A stretch of DNA of 64,000 bases from an uncultured Clostridia bacterium (GCA_947629785.1 CANRFB010000002.1:94455-158454), one strand, 5' to 3'. Shown: positions 29,377-40,571, counted from the first letter of the stretch. Numbers and translations are program-made. Notes: a model not told the origin generated them from the letters alone.

Positions 29377-30066
29377 TTAATCTGAACCGTTTGGATATTT
29401 CTTATAGCCGGGGTGTTTTCCCGTAACGCCGTACTGTTCACGCATTTTGCAGAGGCGGTCGATATTCTCGCGGGAAATTTCCTTTTCCCCGCCCAGCAGA
29501 TGCGCCGTAAGGCTTATCTTTGCCCAGAGTTCGAGGGTCTCCATTCTGTAGTAAGCGGTAAGCAAGTCCGCTCCCACGGTAAGGGCGCCGTGATTTTGCA
29601 GAAGCATTACGTCATGTTCCTGTAAATACGGGGCGATAGCTTCGGGAACTTCGTAAGTTGACGGCGTTCCGTAAGGGGTAACGGGAACCGAACCCACGGC
29701 AATTACGGCTTCTATCATAGTATACCCGTCCAACGCGATATTTGCAACGGCATATCCCGTTGCGGTAGGCGGGTGCGCGTGAACGACTCCGCCAACGTCC
29801 TCGCGCTCCTTATAGCAGCGCAGGTGCATTTTGATTTCGGAGGAGGGTCTGTAGCCGTCCTTGGCTTCAAGGACATTCCCCTCGGAGTCGATTTTTACGA
29901 TTTTTTCGGGAGTGATAAAACTTTTGCTTATTCCGGTAGGCGTGGCAAGGAAAGTTCCGTCTCCCAGCCTTACGGAAACGTTCCCGTCATTGGCTGCCAC
30001 CCAGCCCAGCTGCCACATCTTATGGCAGACGTCGCACATCTGCTCTTTTATTTCCTGTTCGTTCAT
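29377..30066 (-). CDS. fucA: L-fuculose-1-phosphate aldolase (class II aldolase)
   Basis: GWVAANDGNVSVRL, GVVHAHPPTATGYAVA; cluster context. Confidence 0.88.
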   Translation of the reverse strand: MNEQEIKEQMCDVCHKMWQLGWVAANDGNVSVRLGDGTFLATPTGISKSFITPEKIVKIDSEGNVLEAKDGYRPSSEIKMHLRCYKEREDVGGVVHAHPPTATGYAVANIALDGYTMIEAVIAVGSVPVTPYGTPSTYEVPEAIAPYLQEHDVMLLQNHGALTVGADLLTAYYRMETLELWAKISLTAHLLGGEKEISRENIDRLCKMREQYGVTGKHPGYKKYPNGSD

Positions 30067-30298
30067 AAACCGTTTCCCTCCGCAAATACAAGCATTAATC
30101 TGTTTACATTATACAATATTTTCAAAAAAATGTCCAGAAAATTATGTTAATTCACCTAAAAAATATTTACAACCTTTTTGTGCAATATTAACAATATGTA
30201 TATCGGGCTGTACAATTAATTTACAAAACCTATTGCAATCGGAGGAAAAATATATTATAATCTATATTGGGTTATTATATCAAAAAGGGGCTCAGCAT

Positions 30299-32881
30299 AT
30301 GTCAAAAATTTCAAAGAAAAGCATTATTGCGGATAAAAGCCTGACGGCTACCGGAATTGTCATAATCATAATAGTTGCGCTGCTTGTAACGGCGTATATC
30401 GGCATTGATATTACCCTGCGCAGACGCGCCATAAGCCGCATGGAAGAATGCGTAAAGACCATTACCGAGGAAGTGGAAGTGAAGCTGAAACGCGACAGTC
30501 AGATACTTAACGCCACCGCCGAAATGCTTTCACAGATTGATAATTTTAATATAGATACCGCTTCTCAGGTGCTGAAAACCAACGACCTGCTAATGGAAAC
30601 CATACAGGCGCGCGTTCTTCTGCCCGATAACACGCTTATTACTCCTGACGGGAATACGGCAAAAGTTCCCCTCGAAGCATTGTCATTTGAAACGGAAGCC
30701 GCGCTGGGAGAGCATATTTCCGAAAGGTCAAAGCAGATTTTCACGGGCGCTGAAATTCTAAGGTATTTCGTGCCTATCGTCCGCGACGGGGAAACGGTCG
30801 CCATGCTTTACGGTATCATAGATCTGGAAGAACTTCCCGACAGCCTTAACAATCAGGTAATTTATGACGCTTCGGCAAGCGTTTATATAATAGACACCCG
30901 AAACGGAGATTTTCTCCTTGACACCTACCCCACGCATAAACAGCTCGGAAATATCAGCGACTACGATTCAAGCATTTATCCCCGCGAGACCAAAGGAAAC
31001 CGCAGTTGGGAAACTTACACCGACGAGGTGCTTGCCCTTAAAACAGGGTATGTGGTTTTCCGCACGGGAATTACTGACGGCTGGGACTATATGTATTACA
31101 GTCCCATGGGCATAAACGACTGGGCTATTGCCGTTGAAATTCCCGAAAAAGTAGCCTTTGAAAGCGTTTTCCTCGTTCGGGAAATATGCTTTATTCTGGG
31201 AATCATCATGGCAGCCGTAATTGTCGTCTACTACCTCTGGGTACGGGAAAATTCAAAGCAGACGACCAAACAGGCGGTTGAACAGGCTGTACTTACCGAA
31301 AAACTCCGTAAAGCCGAAGCCGCAGACAAAGCCAAAAGCCTGTTCCTTTCAAATATGTCCCACGACATAAGAACGCCTATGAACGCCATTATCGGCTACA
31401 CCACGCTCGTTCAGGCAAATCTCGACAACCGCGAAAAAACCGAAGAATACCTGAGCAAGATACTTTCTTCGGGAAATCATATGCTTTCGCTGGTGAATGA
31501 TATTCTTGACATGAGCCGTATCGAATCGGGCAAGCTGAACATCGAGGAAAAGGAATGTTCCATTTCGGATATTTTCAAGGATATGCGGAATATTATCCAG
31601 ACGCAGATGCAGTCAAAACAGCTTAATTTCTACATGGACACCATTGACGTTACCGACGAGGATATTTTCTGCGACAAGCTCCATGTAAATCAGGTGCTTC
31701 TCAATCTTCTTTCAAACGCCATAAAATTCACTCCGCCCGATGGAACGGTGGCGCTTACCATTCGCCAGAAACCCAACGCTCCCACAGGTTACGGCGCATA
31801 TGAAATACGCGTCAAGGACACGGGGATAGGAATGGGCAAGGACTTTATCGAGCATATCTTTGAACCCTTTGAGCGGGAACGGAACACCACCGCCAGCGGT
31901 ATTCAGGGAACGGGTCTGGGCATGGCTATCACAAAGAATATCGTTGACGCCATGGGCGGGACCATCACCGTTGAAAGCGAACAGGGCAAAGGCACGGAAT
32001 TTACCCTCGAACTTGAATTCCGACTCCAGTCCGAACCGAAACGCCCCGAAAATATCGAGGAACTTCACGGACTCCGCGCGCTTATTGCCGACGACAGCTT
32101 TGTGACCTGCGACAGCGTTTCAAAAATGCTCCGCCAGATAGGAATGTCCGCCGACTGGGTCCTCCACGGAAAAGAAGCCGTTCTCCACGCAAAACAGGCG
32201 CACGAAATGGGCGAAGATTACCACGCTTACATAATAGACTGGTTCCTGCCCGACCTGAACGGTCTGGAAGTAGTGCGGCAGATACGCGGCATAGTAGGCG
32301 ATTCCACACCGATAATAATCGTCACCGCCTACGACTGGACGGATTTTGAGGAAGAAGCAAGGGCCGCGGGCGTTACGGCATTCTGCAGCAAGCCTATATT
32401 CCTTTCGGAACTCAGGGATATACTCATTTCTGCGGCGGTGGACTATATTCCCCAAAAGGAAAAAGACACCGAATCGGAAACACGGAAAAAGCTTTCGGGG
32501 AAACGTCTCCTGCTTGTTGAGGACAACGAACTCAACCGCGAAATTGCCGAGGAACTCCTTTCCGCAAAGGGCTTTGTAATAGAAAAAGCTGAGGACGGAA
32601 GCATCGGCGTTGAAATGGTAAAAAATTCCGCTCACGGTTACTATTCGCTGATACTTATGGATATACAAATGCCCATAATGAACGGCTATGACGCCGCAAG
32701 AGCTATCCGCGCTCTGGACGACAAGGAACTTGCTTCGATCCCTATCGTTGCCATGACCGCAAACGCTTTTGACGAGGACAAGCAAAAGGCTTTTGACAGC
32801 GGCATGAACGCCCACGTTGCAAAGCCTATCGACCTTGACAAACTTATGACAGTTATTAACGATATTCTGAATGATAATTGA
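30299..32881 (+). CDS. Membrane hybrid sensor histidine kinase with two receiver domains
   Basis: N-terminal TM plus sensor region plus TM, HisKA (NMSHDIRTPMNAIIGYT), HATPase (GTGLGMAITK), REC1 (IIDWFLPDLNG), REC2 (ILMDIQMPIMNG); ATG 30299. Confidence 0.92.
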   Translation: MSKISKKSIIADKSLTATGIVIIIIVALLVTAYIGIDITLRRRAISRMEECVKTITEEVEVKLKRDSQILNATAEMLSQIDNFNIDTASQVLKTNDLLMETIQARVLLPDNTLITPDGNTAKVPLEALSFETEAALGEHISERSKQIFTGAEILRYFVPIVRDGETVAMLYGIIDLEELPDSLNNQVIYDASASVYIIDTRNGDFLLDTYPTHKQLGNISDYDSSIYPRETKGNRSWETYTDEVLALKTGYVVFRTGITDGWDYMYYSPMGINDWAIAVEIPEKVAFESVFLVREICFILGIIMAAVIVVYYLWVRENSKQTTKQAVEQAVLTEKLRKAEAADKAKSLFLSNMSHDIRTPMNAIIGYTTLVQANLDNREKTEEYLSKILSSGNHMLSLVNDILDMSRIESGKLNIEEKECSISDIFKDMRNIIQTQMQSKQLNFYMDTIDVTDEDIFCDKLHVNQVLLNLLSNAIKFTPPDGTVALTIRQKPNAPTGYGAYEIRVKDTGIGMGKDFIEHIFEPFERERNTTASGIQGTGLGMAITKNIVDAMGGTITVESEQGKGTEFTLELEFRLQSEPKRPENIEELHGLRALIADDSFVTCDSVSKMLRQIGMSADWVLHGKEAVLHAKQAHEMGEDYHAYIIDWFLPDLNGLEVVRQIRGIVGDSTPIIIVTAYDWTDFEEEARAAGVTAFCSKPIFLSELRDILISAAVDYIPQKEKDTESETRKKLSGKRLLLVEDNELNREIAEELLSAKGFVIEKAEDGSIGVEMVKNSAHGYYSLILMDIQMPIMNGYDAARAIRALDDKELASIPIVAMTANAFDEDKQKAFDSGMNAHVAKPIDLDKLMTVINDILNDN

Positions 32882-32892
32882 GGGGGCTCACT

Positions 32893-34476
32893 ATGACTGA
32901 AAAAATCGCGAACGGGCAGACTTTTCTTGGAATTGAACTTGGTTCTACAAGAATAAAAGCCGTTCTGACGGACGATAATTACGTTCCTGTTGCAAGCGGG
33001 GCGGCGGACTGGGAAAACCGCTTTGAGAACGGGTTCTGGACGTATTCCCTTGAAGATATTCACAGCGGCTTGAAAAGCTGTTTTGCAAGCCTTGCGGCGG
33101 ACGTTAAGGAAAAATACGGCGTTCCCCTTACCGCGGTAAAGGCTATGGGAATTTCCGCAATGATGCACGGGTACATGGCATTTGACAAGGACGGGAAACT
33201 GCTTGTGCCTTTCAGAACATGGCGGTGTACCACCACCGAGCAAGCCGCTTCGGAACTTACGGAACTGCTTGGCTTCAACATTCCCCAGAGGTGGAGCATT
33301 TCACACCTTTATCAGGCAATTCTTAACAAAGAAAGTCACGTTCCGCAGATAGCGTATATCTCCACTTTAGCGGGATATGTACACTTCCTGCTTACGGGAA
33401 AGCGCGTTGTCGGCGTCGGAGAAGCCTCGGGGATTTTCCCCGTGAGCGGAAAGGATTACGACCGGAATATGCTGGAAAAGACCGTGGAACTTTTCCGTAA
33501 GCACGGCTTTGAACGCCCCCTCCGTGAAGTTCTCCCCGCCGTTTCGGACGCGGGAGAAAGCGGTTCGTTCCTGACGGAAAGCGGCTCGGCGTTCCTTGAT
33601 GTAAGCGGAAATTTAAAGGCGGGAATACCTCTTTGCCCGCCGGAGGGGGACGCGGGAACGGGAATGACCGCCACAAATTCCGTCCGCCCCGGCACGGGAA
33701 ATGTTTCGGCGGGAACTTCGGTGTTCGCCATGCCCGTGCTTGAAAAGCCCCTTAACGGCGTTTATCCCGAAATAGACGTTGTCACCACTCCCGACGGCGC
33801 GCCCGCGGCAATGGTTCACTGCAACAACTGCTGTTCCGAAATAGACGTATGGGTGAAGATGTTCGGGGAATTTGCGGAACTTTCTGGAAAACCCGTCGAC
33901 AAGTCCGCGCTTTACGAAATGTTATATACAAACGCCATGAAAGCTTCCCCCAACTGCGGCGGGATAACGGCATACAACTTCCTTTCGGGCGAACCGGTTA
34001 CGGGGGTCACAGAGGGCAGACCGATGTATTTCAGGACTCCCGACAGCGAACCCACTCTCGGAAATTTCTTCCGCGCCCAGCTTTATTCCACGGTGGCGGC
34101 GCTGAAAACAGGTATGGACATTCTCTTTGAGAAAGAGAATATTTCCCTGAAAAATCTCACCGCCCACGGCGGGCTTTTCAAAGTGAAGAACGCCGCACAG
34201 CAAGTCCTTGCGGACGCGCTGGGAACTGACGTTTCGGTAATGGAAACAGCGGGCGAGGGCGGCGCATGGGGAATCGCTCTCCTTGCGGCTTACATGACGG
34301 ACGGCGGGGGGCTTTCCCTTGCGGATTGGCTTGACACAAAGGTCTTTGCGGAAAGCAAAAAAGTTACCCTCTCCCCCGACCCAAGCGGCGCAAAGGGTTT
34401 TGCGGAATTTATGAAACGCTACAAAACCGCACTGCCCGCGGAAAAAATTTTAAAAGGAGCGGAAAAAGATGCTTGA
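32893..34476 (+). CDS. FGGY family carbohydrate kinase
   Basis: [34 protein letters not shown]..., [23 protein letters not shown]; just upstream of araD-like gene. Confidence 0.85.
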   Translation: MTEKIANGQTFLGIELGSTRIKAVLTDDNYVPVASGAADWENRFENGFWTYSLEDIHSGLKSCFASLAADVKEKYGVPLTAVKAMGISAMMHGYMAFDKDGKLLVPFRTWRCTTTEQAASELTELLGFNIPQRWSISHLYQAILNKESHVPQIAYISTLAGYVHFLLTGKRVVGVGEASGIFPVSGKDYDRNMLEKTVELFRKHGFERPLREVLPAVSDAGESGSFLTESGSAFLDVSGNLKAGIPLCPPEGDAGTGMTATNSVRPGTGNVSAGTSVFAMPVLEKPLNGVYPEIDVVTTPDGAPAAMVHCNNCCSEIDVWVKMFGEFAELSGKPVDKSALYEMLYTNAMKASPNCGGITAYNFLSGEPVTGVTEGRPMYFRTPDSEPTLGNFFRAQLYSTVAALKTGMDILFEKENISLKNLTAHGGLFKVKNAAQQVLADALGTDVSVMETAGEGGAWGIALLAAYMTDGGGLSLADWLDTKVFAESKKVTLSPDPSGAKGFAEFMKRYKTALPAEKILKGAEKDA

Positions 34477-35161
34477 AAGTCTGAAAAAAGAGGTTTTGGA
34501 AGCAAACCTGCTTCTTCCTAAATACGGGCTTGTGACGTTCACATGGGGAAATGTTTCCGCCGTTGACCGTGAAAGCGGAATGATGGTAATAAAGCCCTCC
34601 GGCGTGGAATATGACGGCATGAAAGCCGAGGACATGGTGGTGGTGGATCTTTCCACTGGAAAGGTCGCCGAGGGGAAATACAAGCCCTCCAGCGACACTC
34701 CCACACACCTTGAACTTTACCGCGCTTTTGAAAACGTCGGCGGCATAGTCCACACCCACAGCCGCTGGGCGACTTCCTTTGCGCAGGCGGGAAAAGGCAT
34801 AGCCCCTCTCGGAACTACCCACGCGGACTATTTTTACGGGGAAATTCCCTGCACCCGCGCCATGACCCCCGCCGAAATCCAAGGCGAATACGAAAAGGAA
34901 ACGGGAACGGTAATTATTGAAGCGTTCAAAGGCATTGACCCGCTGACCATACCCGCCGTTCTGGTAAAGAGCCACGGACCTTTCACATGGGGAAAGACCG
35001 CCGCGGAAGCCGTTCACAACGCCGTAGTTCTTGAAGAAGCCGCGTTCATGAATTACCACGCCATGGGGATAAACCCGCAGATAAACCCCATGCAGCGGGA
35101 ACTTCTTGACAGGCACTACCTGCGGAAACACGGCGCAAACGCATATTACGGACAGAACTGA
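34469..35161 (+). CDS. araD: L-ribulose-5-phosphate 4-epimerase family protein
   Basis: [54 protein letters not shown]. Confidence 0.9.
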   Translation: MLESLKKEVLEANLLLPKYGLVTFTWGNVSAVDRESGMMVIKPSGVEYDGMKAEDMVVVDLSTGKVAEGKYKPSSDTPTHLELYRAFENVGGIVHTHSRWATSFAQAGKGIAPLGTTHADYFYGEIPCTRAMTPAEIQGEYEKETGTVIIEAFKGIDPLTIPAVLVKSHGPFTWGKTAAEAVHNAVVLEEAAFMNYHAMGINPQINPMQRELLDRHYLRKHGANAYYGQN

Positions 35162-35162
35162 C

Positions 35163-35672
35163 ATGGAACACATATCTGAAAATTTCACAGTAAAAATGCT
35201 TTCGGAAGCCGATGAAATGAACGCCGCTCTGGATCTTGCGGAAACGGTATTCATGGAGTTTGAAGCGCCTTATTTCAGCAAAAGGGGAACTGACAGCTTC
35301 CTGAATTTCCTCCGCGGGAAACGTATGCGGGATATGCTGAAAAGCGGCGGAATGTCAGTCTGGGGCTGTTTCCAAAATTCCTTATTGGTGGGAATGCTTG
35401 CTTTGCGGGACGGCGAACACATCAGCCTTGCATTTGTGGACGGGGAATTCCACCGCCGCGGCATAGGCAGAAAACTTTATGCCGAAGCGGAAAAACACGC
35501 CATTTCCCGCGGTGTTATTGAAATGACCGTCAACGCCAGCGATTACGGCATACCGTTCTACAAAGCCATGGGTTTTGCCCCCGCCGATATGCAGACAATA
35601 AGCGACGGGATAATTTTTACGCCCATGAAAAAGCGGCTTCACGAAAGGCGATATAGCCATATTGAAATGTAA
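35163..35672 (+). CDS. GNAT family N-acetyltransferase
   Basis: HISLAFVDGEFHRRGIGRKLYAEAEKHA; FYKAMGF. Confidence 0.85.
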   Translation: MEHISENFTVKMLSEADEMNAALDLAETVFMEFEAPYFSKRGTDSFLNFLRGKRMRDMLKSGGMSVWGCFQNSLLVGMLALRDGEHISLAFVDGEFHRRGIGRKLYAEAEKHAISRGVIEMTVNASDYGIPFYKAMGFAPADMQTISDGIIFTPMKKRLHERRYSHIEM

Positions 35673-35717
35673 AATAAGGGAATTTTCCCAAAATATATTT
35701 GAAAGGAAACTTTTAAA

Positions 35718-37010
35718 ATGAAGCAGATAAGCGAAAATGCAAAAATCGAGACCAAATGTCTCCACGCGGGATATACTCCCAAGAACGGCGAGCCGAGAGT
35801 TGTGCCCATAGTTCAGAGTACGACCTACGTTTACGACTCCACCGACGATGTGGCGGCTGTTTTTGACGACCCCACCAAGAGCCTTATTTACTCGCGGTTC
35901 GCAAATCCCACCACCGACGCCGTGGAAAAGAAGATAGCCGCTCTTGAGGGCGGCGTTGCCGCCATGTGTACTTCCAGCGGACAGGCGGCGTCGCTTATTT
36001 CCATTCTGAATATCTGCGAGGCTGGGGACAGTTTCATAGCCTCCTCGTCCATTTACGGCGGAACGATAAATCTTTTTGCCGTTACCCTTAAAAGAATGGG
36101 CATTGAGTGTATTTTCGTGGACGTGGACGCTTCCGAGGAGGAACTGAACGCCGCGTTCAAGCCCAACACCAAGGCGGTTTTCGGGGAAACCATTGCAAAC
36201 CCCGCGCTTACGGTCCTTGACATTGAAAAATGGGCGAAAGCCGCACATTCACACGGTGTTCCCCTTATCGTTGACAACACTTTTGCAACGCCCGTGCTTT
36301 GCCGTCCTTTTGAATGGGGAGCTGACATAGTGGTACATTCCACGTCAAAATACATGGACGGTCATGCTGTCCAAGTCGGCGGAGTAATTGTTGATTCGGG
36401 AAAATTTGACTGGACAAACGGCAAGTTCCCCTGCATGACCGAACCGGACGAAAGCTATCACGGGCTTGTTTACACGGAGAAATACTCGTTCGCGCCGTAC
36501 ATCGTAAAGGCAAGAATGCAGCTTATGCGTGATTTCGGCTGCTATCCCGCCGCAAACAGTTCTTTCCTGCTCAATCTTGGGCTTGAAACTCTTGCGGTAA
36601 GAATGGAGCGTTACTGTGAAAACGCCATCAAGGCGGCGAAGTTCATAGAGTCAACGGGCAAAGCGAACTTTGTTTCCTACCCGTCTCTTGAGGGAAGCAA
36701 GTATTACGACTTAGCGCAGAAATATCTTCCCAAGGGCGCAAGCGGAGTAATTTCGTTCTCCATAAAAGGCGGACGCGATACGGCGGTGAAGTTCATGGAC
36801 AGTCTGAAACTTGCGTCAAATGAAGTTCACGTTGCGGATATACGTACCTGCGTACTGCACCCTGCTTCCGCGACACACCGTCAGCTTACCGACGAACAGC
36901 TTGTTGCCGCGGGAATTGACGGCGGACTTATACGTTTCTCCGTAGGGTTGGAAAACATAGACGACATAATCGCCGACCTTGAACAAGCCTTTCTTAAAGT
37001 TGAGAGTTAA
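35718..37010 (+). CDS. metY: O-acetylhomoserine sulfhydrylase (Cys/Met PLP family)
   Basis: ETKCLHAGYTPKNGEPRVVPIVQSTTYVYD..., VVHSTSKYMDGH; stop codon supplied by the repeat. Confidence 0.88.
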   Translation: MKQISENAKIETKCLHAGYTPKNGEPRVVPIVQSTTYVYDSTDDVAAVFDDPTKSLIYSRFANPTTDAVEKKIAALEGGVAAMCTSSGQAASLISILNICEAGDSFIASSSIYGGTINLFAVTLKRMGIECIFVDVDASEEELNAAFKPNTKAVFGETIANPALTVLDIEKWAKAAHSHGVPLIVDNTFATPVLCRPFEWGADIVVHSTSKYMDGHAVQVGGVIVDSGKFDWTNGKFPCMTEPDESYHGLVYTEKYSFAPYIVKARMQLMRDFGCYPAANSSFLLNLGLETLAVRMERYCENAIKAAKFIESTGKANFVSYPSLEGSKYYDLAQKYLPKGASGVISFSIKGGRDTAVKFMDSLKLASNEVHVADIRTCVLHPASATHRQLTDEQLVAAGIDGGLIRFSVGLENIDDIIADLEQAFLKVES

Positions 37011-37197
37011 GAGCAGGCTAAGCTTGACTAAGAGTTGAGAGTTAAGAGTTAAGAGTTAAGATATTGCAGTAACGCTTAAATCTCTTGCTTAAATCTTTTG
37101 TAGATTTAACCTTGCTTAATGCACGGTATACTTAGGCGGAAAATCACTGAATAAAGCCTGACTGGGTGCAGGCTCAGCCTGCTCTCAACTCTCAACT
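37000..37197. repeat. Copy R6 of the heptamer/palindrome repeat
   Basis: GTTGAGAGTTAAGAGCAGGCTAAGC...GTTGAGAGTTAAGAGTTAAGAGTTAAGATATTGCAGTAACGC...TTTGTAGATTTAACC...GGGTGCAGGCTCAGCCTGCTCTCAACTCTCAACTC. Confidence 0.85.
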
Positions 37198-37223
37198 CTA
37201 CATATAATAAGGAGGAATAAACA

Positions 37224-38180
37224 ATGTACCCAATGAAATTGACCCCCGCGTTCAAAGACTATCTGTGGGGCGGAACACGCCTGCGCGACGATTTCGGAAA
37301 GAAATGCGATTACGAGAAGATCGCCGAAAGCTGGGAACTTTCCTGCCATAAGGACGGCGCGTCGGTAATCGCAAACGGCGAATTTGCAGGAAAAACATTA
37401 GCGGAATTTGTGGACGGAAACAAGTCCGCTCTCGGAACGAACTGCCAAAGATTTGAACAGTTCCCTATACTTATAAAACTTATTGACGCAAAGGATAACC
37501 TTTCAGTGCAGGTTCACCCTGACAACGAATATGCGCAGCGCGTGGAGGGCGAATACGGCAAAACGGAAATGTGGTATATAGTGGACTGCGCCCCCGGCGC
37601 GGAGCTTCTCTACGGTTTCAAAAAGGAAGTTTCAAAGGAGGAATTCGCCGAAAGGATAAAGAATAATACCCTCCTTGAAATTACGCAGTCCGTTCCCGTC
37701 AAGAAAGGCGACGTTTTCTTCATCGAAGCGGGAACTCTCCACGCTATCGGCAAGGGAATTCTTATTGCCGAAATTCAGCAGAATTCCAACACCACATACA
37801 GAATTTACGACTACGGCAGAGTAGGCGCGGACGGCAAACCCAGACAGCTTCACATCGACAAGGCTGTGGAAGTCACCAACCTCTGCCCTGCAAAGCCTTA
37901 CCCCGTTACGAAACCTTTCTCCGAGGACGGCGCGGAAAAACGGCTGCTTTCCAAGTGCGAATATTTCACCGTTTATTCGGTGGAAACGGACAAGGAAGCG
38001 ACATTCAACGCGGACGGAACTTCGTTCCACAACCTGCTTCTGCTTGAGGGAAATGCAGTCCTGAAATGCGGAGAAACTTCACTTGATCTACAGAAAGGAG
38101 ACAGCGTTTTTGTTCCCGCAGGCTGCGGAAAATATTCCCTGACGGGAGCTTTTAAAGGAGTTTTTACAAGAATAGATTAA
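37224..38180 (+). CDS. manA: Mannose-6-phosphate isomerase, class I
   Basis: PAFKDYLWGGTRLRDDFGK, KLIDAKDNLSVQVHPDNEYA, IEAGTLHAIGKG. Confidence 0.92.
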   Translation: MYPMKLTPAFKDYLWGGTRLRDDFGKKCDYEKIAESWELSCHKDGASVIANGEFAGKTLAEFVDGNKSALGTNCQRFEQFPILIKLIDAKDNLSVQVHPDNEYAQRVEGEYGKTEMWYIVDCAPGAELLYGFKKEVSKEEFAERIKNNTLLEITQSVPVKKGDVFFIEAGTLHAIGKGILIAEIQQNSNTTYRIYDYGRVGADGKPRQLHIDKAVEVTNLCPAKPYPVTKPFSEDGAEKRLLSKCEYFTVYSVETDKEATFNADGTSFHNLLLLEGNAVLKCGETSLDLQKGDSVFVPAGCGKYSLTGAFKGVFTRID

Positions 38181-38199
38181 AATTCCTTTTGCGGATATT

Positions 38200-39597
38200 A
38201 TGAACTTGAACAATAAATTTGACAAGAATTTCTACAAAACTATATTTGCCGTTGCGCTGCCGATAATGATACAGAACGGCATAACAAACTTCGTTTCGCT
38301 GCTTGACAACATCATGGTAGGACGTCTGGGAACGGAGTTCATGTCGGGAACTTCGGTGGTAAATCAGCTTATTTTCGTTTTCAATCTGTGTATTTTCGGA
38401 GTGCTTTCGGGTCCCGGGATATTCGGCGCGCAGTTCTTCGGCAGCGGCAGCAGCGAGGGCGTAAGGAACGTTTTCCGCTTTAAAATCGTGATAACTACAA
38501 TTATACTTTTAGCGGGAATGACCGTTCTTTCACTTTTCGGCGACAGGCTTATCTCGCTGTATCTTACGGGAAACGGCGCGGAGGGAAACAGGGAACTTAT
38601 CCTTGCTTCGGGGCATGACTACCTCCGCATAATGCTGTGGGGACTTATACCATTCGCAATAACTCAGGCTTACGCTTCAACGCTTCGTGAAACTAACTGC
38701 ACTGTTCTGCCCATGACGGCGGGGATAATTTCCGTGCTGATAAATCTTGTCCTTGACTGGCTGCTTATTTTCGGGAATTTCGGTTTTCCGGAAATGGGGG
38801 TAAAGGGCGCGGCTCTTGCAACGGTCACTGCAAGACTTGCGGAATGTGCCATTGTGATGATATACACTCACGTCAGAAGCGGAAAACATCAGTTCATCAA
38901 GGGCGCTTTCCGGAGTATGAAAATTCCCGCAGAACTGGCAAAGAAAATCTTTATCGGCGGGCTTCCCCTTGCTTTCAACGAATCCCTCTGGGCGGCGGGA
39001 ATGGCGTTCCTTACACAATGCTATTCGCGGCGGGGTCTGGACGTTGTGGCTGCAAAAAACATAGAATCCACGCTTTTCAACCTGTTCTCGGTGGTTTTCA
39101 TAGCTCTTGGAAATGCCGTCGGCATAATCGTGGGGCAGACTCTCGGTTCGGGGGACATGAAAAAAGCAAACTCCACCGCTTCAAAGCTGATAATTTTCAG
39201 CGCGTTCACGGGAGTTTTAACAGGCGGAATAATGGTTTCGCTGTCGGGAGTTTTCCCGAATCTTTACGTTACAACGCCGGAAGTGAAACATCTTGCGGCA
39301 AGCCTGATAATAATTTCAGGCTCGTTCATTCCCGTTCAGTCGGTGCTGAACGCGGTGTATTTCACCATACGTTCGGGCGGAAGAACGTTCATTACATTCC
39401 TGTTTGACAGCGTTTACACATGGACGATAACCGTTCCGCTTGCATTAGCGCTGGTTAAATTCACATCACTTGATATCCTGATGATATTCTTTATCTGTCA
39501 GGCTATCGACATAATAAAAATTACCGTTGGCATAATACTTGTAAAGAAAGGCATATGGCTGCGGAACATTGTTTCCGCCCAAAATGCGGAAAATTAA
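38200..39597 (+). CDS. MATE family efflux transporter
   Basis: FAVALPIMIQNGITNFVSLLDNIMVGRLGTEFMSG... Confidence 0.9.
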   Translation: MNLNNKFDKNFYKTIFAVALPIMIQNGITNFVSLLDNIMVGRLGTEFMSGTSVVNQLIFVFNLCIFGVLSGPGIFGAQFFGSGSSEGVRNVFRFKIVITTIILLAGMTVLSLFGDRLISLYLTGNGAEGNRELILASGHDYLRIMLWGLIPFAITQAYASTLRETNCTVLPMTAGIISVLINLVLDWLLIFGNFGFPEMGVKGAALATVTARLAECAIVMIYTHVRSGKHQFIKGAFRSMKIPAELAKKIFIGGLPLAFNESLWAAGMAFLTQCYSRRGLDVVAAKNIESTLFNLFSVVFIALGNAVGIIVGQTLGSGDMKKANSTASKLIIFSAFTGVLTGGIMVSLSGVFPNLYVTTPEVKHLAASLIIISGSFIPVQSVLNAVYFTIRSGGRTFITFLFDSVYTWTITVPLALALVKFTSLDILMIFFICQAIDIIKITVGIILVKKGIWLRNIVSAQNAEN

Positions 39598-39617
39598 ATG
39601 AAAGGCTGGTAATAACC

Positions 39618-40571
39618 ATGAAGTACTACATCGGTATCGACCTTGGCGGAACAAACATCAAGGCGGGAGTAGTAAACGAAAATTTCGAGATAATCGGAAA
39701 GGCTAAGACAAAGACACTTTGTCCCCGTCCCGCAAAGGAAATTGCGGACGACATGGCAAAAGTGGGCATTGAAGCCTGCAAGGACGCGGGAATTTCCGTT
39801 AATGATGTTGAATGGATAGGCATAGGCACTCCGGGAATTGCCGACAACATCAACGGAACTATCCCCTATTCCAACAATCTGGGATTCAAGGACGTTCCCA
39901 TAAGAAAATACATTCAGGAACACATAAACAAGCCAGTTTACGTTGCAAATGACGCCAATGCCGCCGCTTACGGAGAATTTGTAGCAGGCGCGGCAAGAGG
40001 CGCAACGGACGCTGTCTGCATTACCCTCGGAACGGGCGTCGGCGCGGGCGTTATCATTGACGGAAAGATAATCACGGGACGGAATCTTGCGGGAACGGAA
40101 ATAGGTCACATGGTAATCGAAGTTGACGGTCCTCAATGTACCTGCGGAAGAAAGGGCTGTTTTGAAGTTTTCTCCTCCGCAACGGGACTTGTGAACATGA
40201 CAAAAGAAGCAATTTCCGCTCACCCCGACAGTATTCTCAAAGAATATGCCGAAAAGGACGGTCACACCTCCGCCCGTCACGCTTTTGACGCTATGCGTGC
40301 AGGAGACAAGGCAGGCAAGGAAGTTGTGGACAAATACATCAGATACCTTGCGGCGGGAATTACAAATGTTATCAATATTTTCCAGCCCGACATTCTCTGC
40401 ATAGGCGGCGGAGTCTGCAACGAGGGCGATCCGCTCCTTGTTCCCATGAAAGAACTTGTGGCAAAAGAGATCTATACCAAAATGCTGACAAAGAACACCA
40501 AGATCACCGTTGCGGAACTCGGAAACGACGCGGGAATAATCGGCGCGGCGTTCCTCGGAAATGCGCAGTAA
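39618..40571 (+). CDS. ROK family glucokinase
   Basis: MKYYIGIDLGGTNIKAGVV, GTGVGAGVIIDGKI, ROK zinc motif CTCGRKGCFE. Confidence 0.9.
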   Translation: MKYYIGIDLGGTNIKAGVVNENFEIIGKAKTKTLCPRPAKEIADDMAKVGIEACKDAGISVNDVEWIGIGTPGIADNINGTIPYSNNLGFKDVPIRKYIQEHINKPVYVANDANAAAYGEFVAGAARGATDAVCITLGTGVGAGVIIDGKIITGRNLAGTEIGHMVIEVDGPQCTCGRKGCFEVFSSATGLVNMTKEAISAHPDSILKEYAEKDGHTSARHAFDAMRAGDKAGKEVVDKYIRYLAAGITNVINIFQPDILCIGGGVCNEGDPLLVPMKELVAKEIYTKMLTKNTKITVAELGNDAGIIGAAFLGNAQ

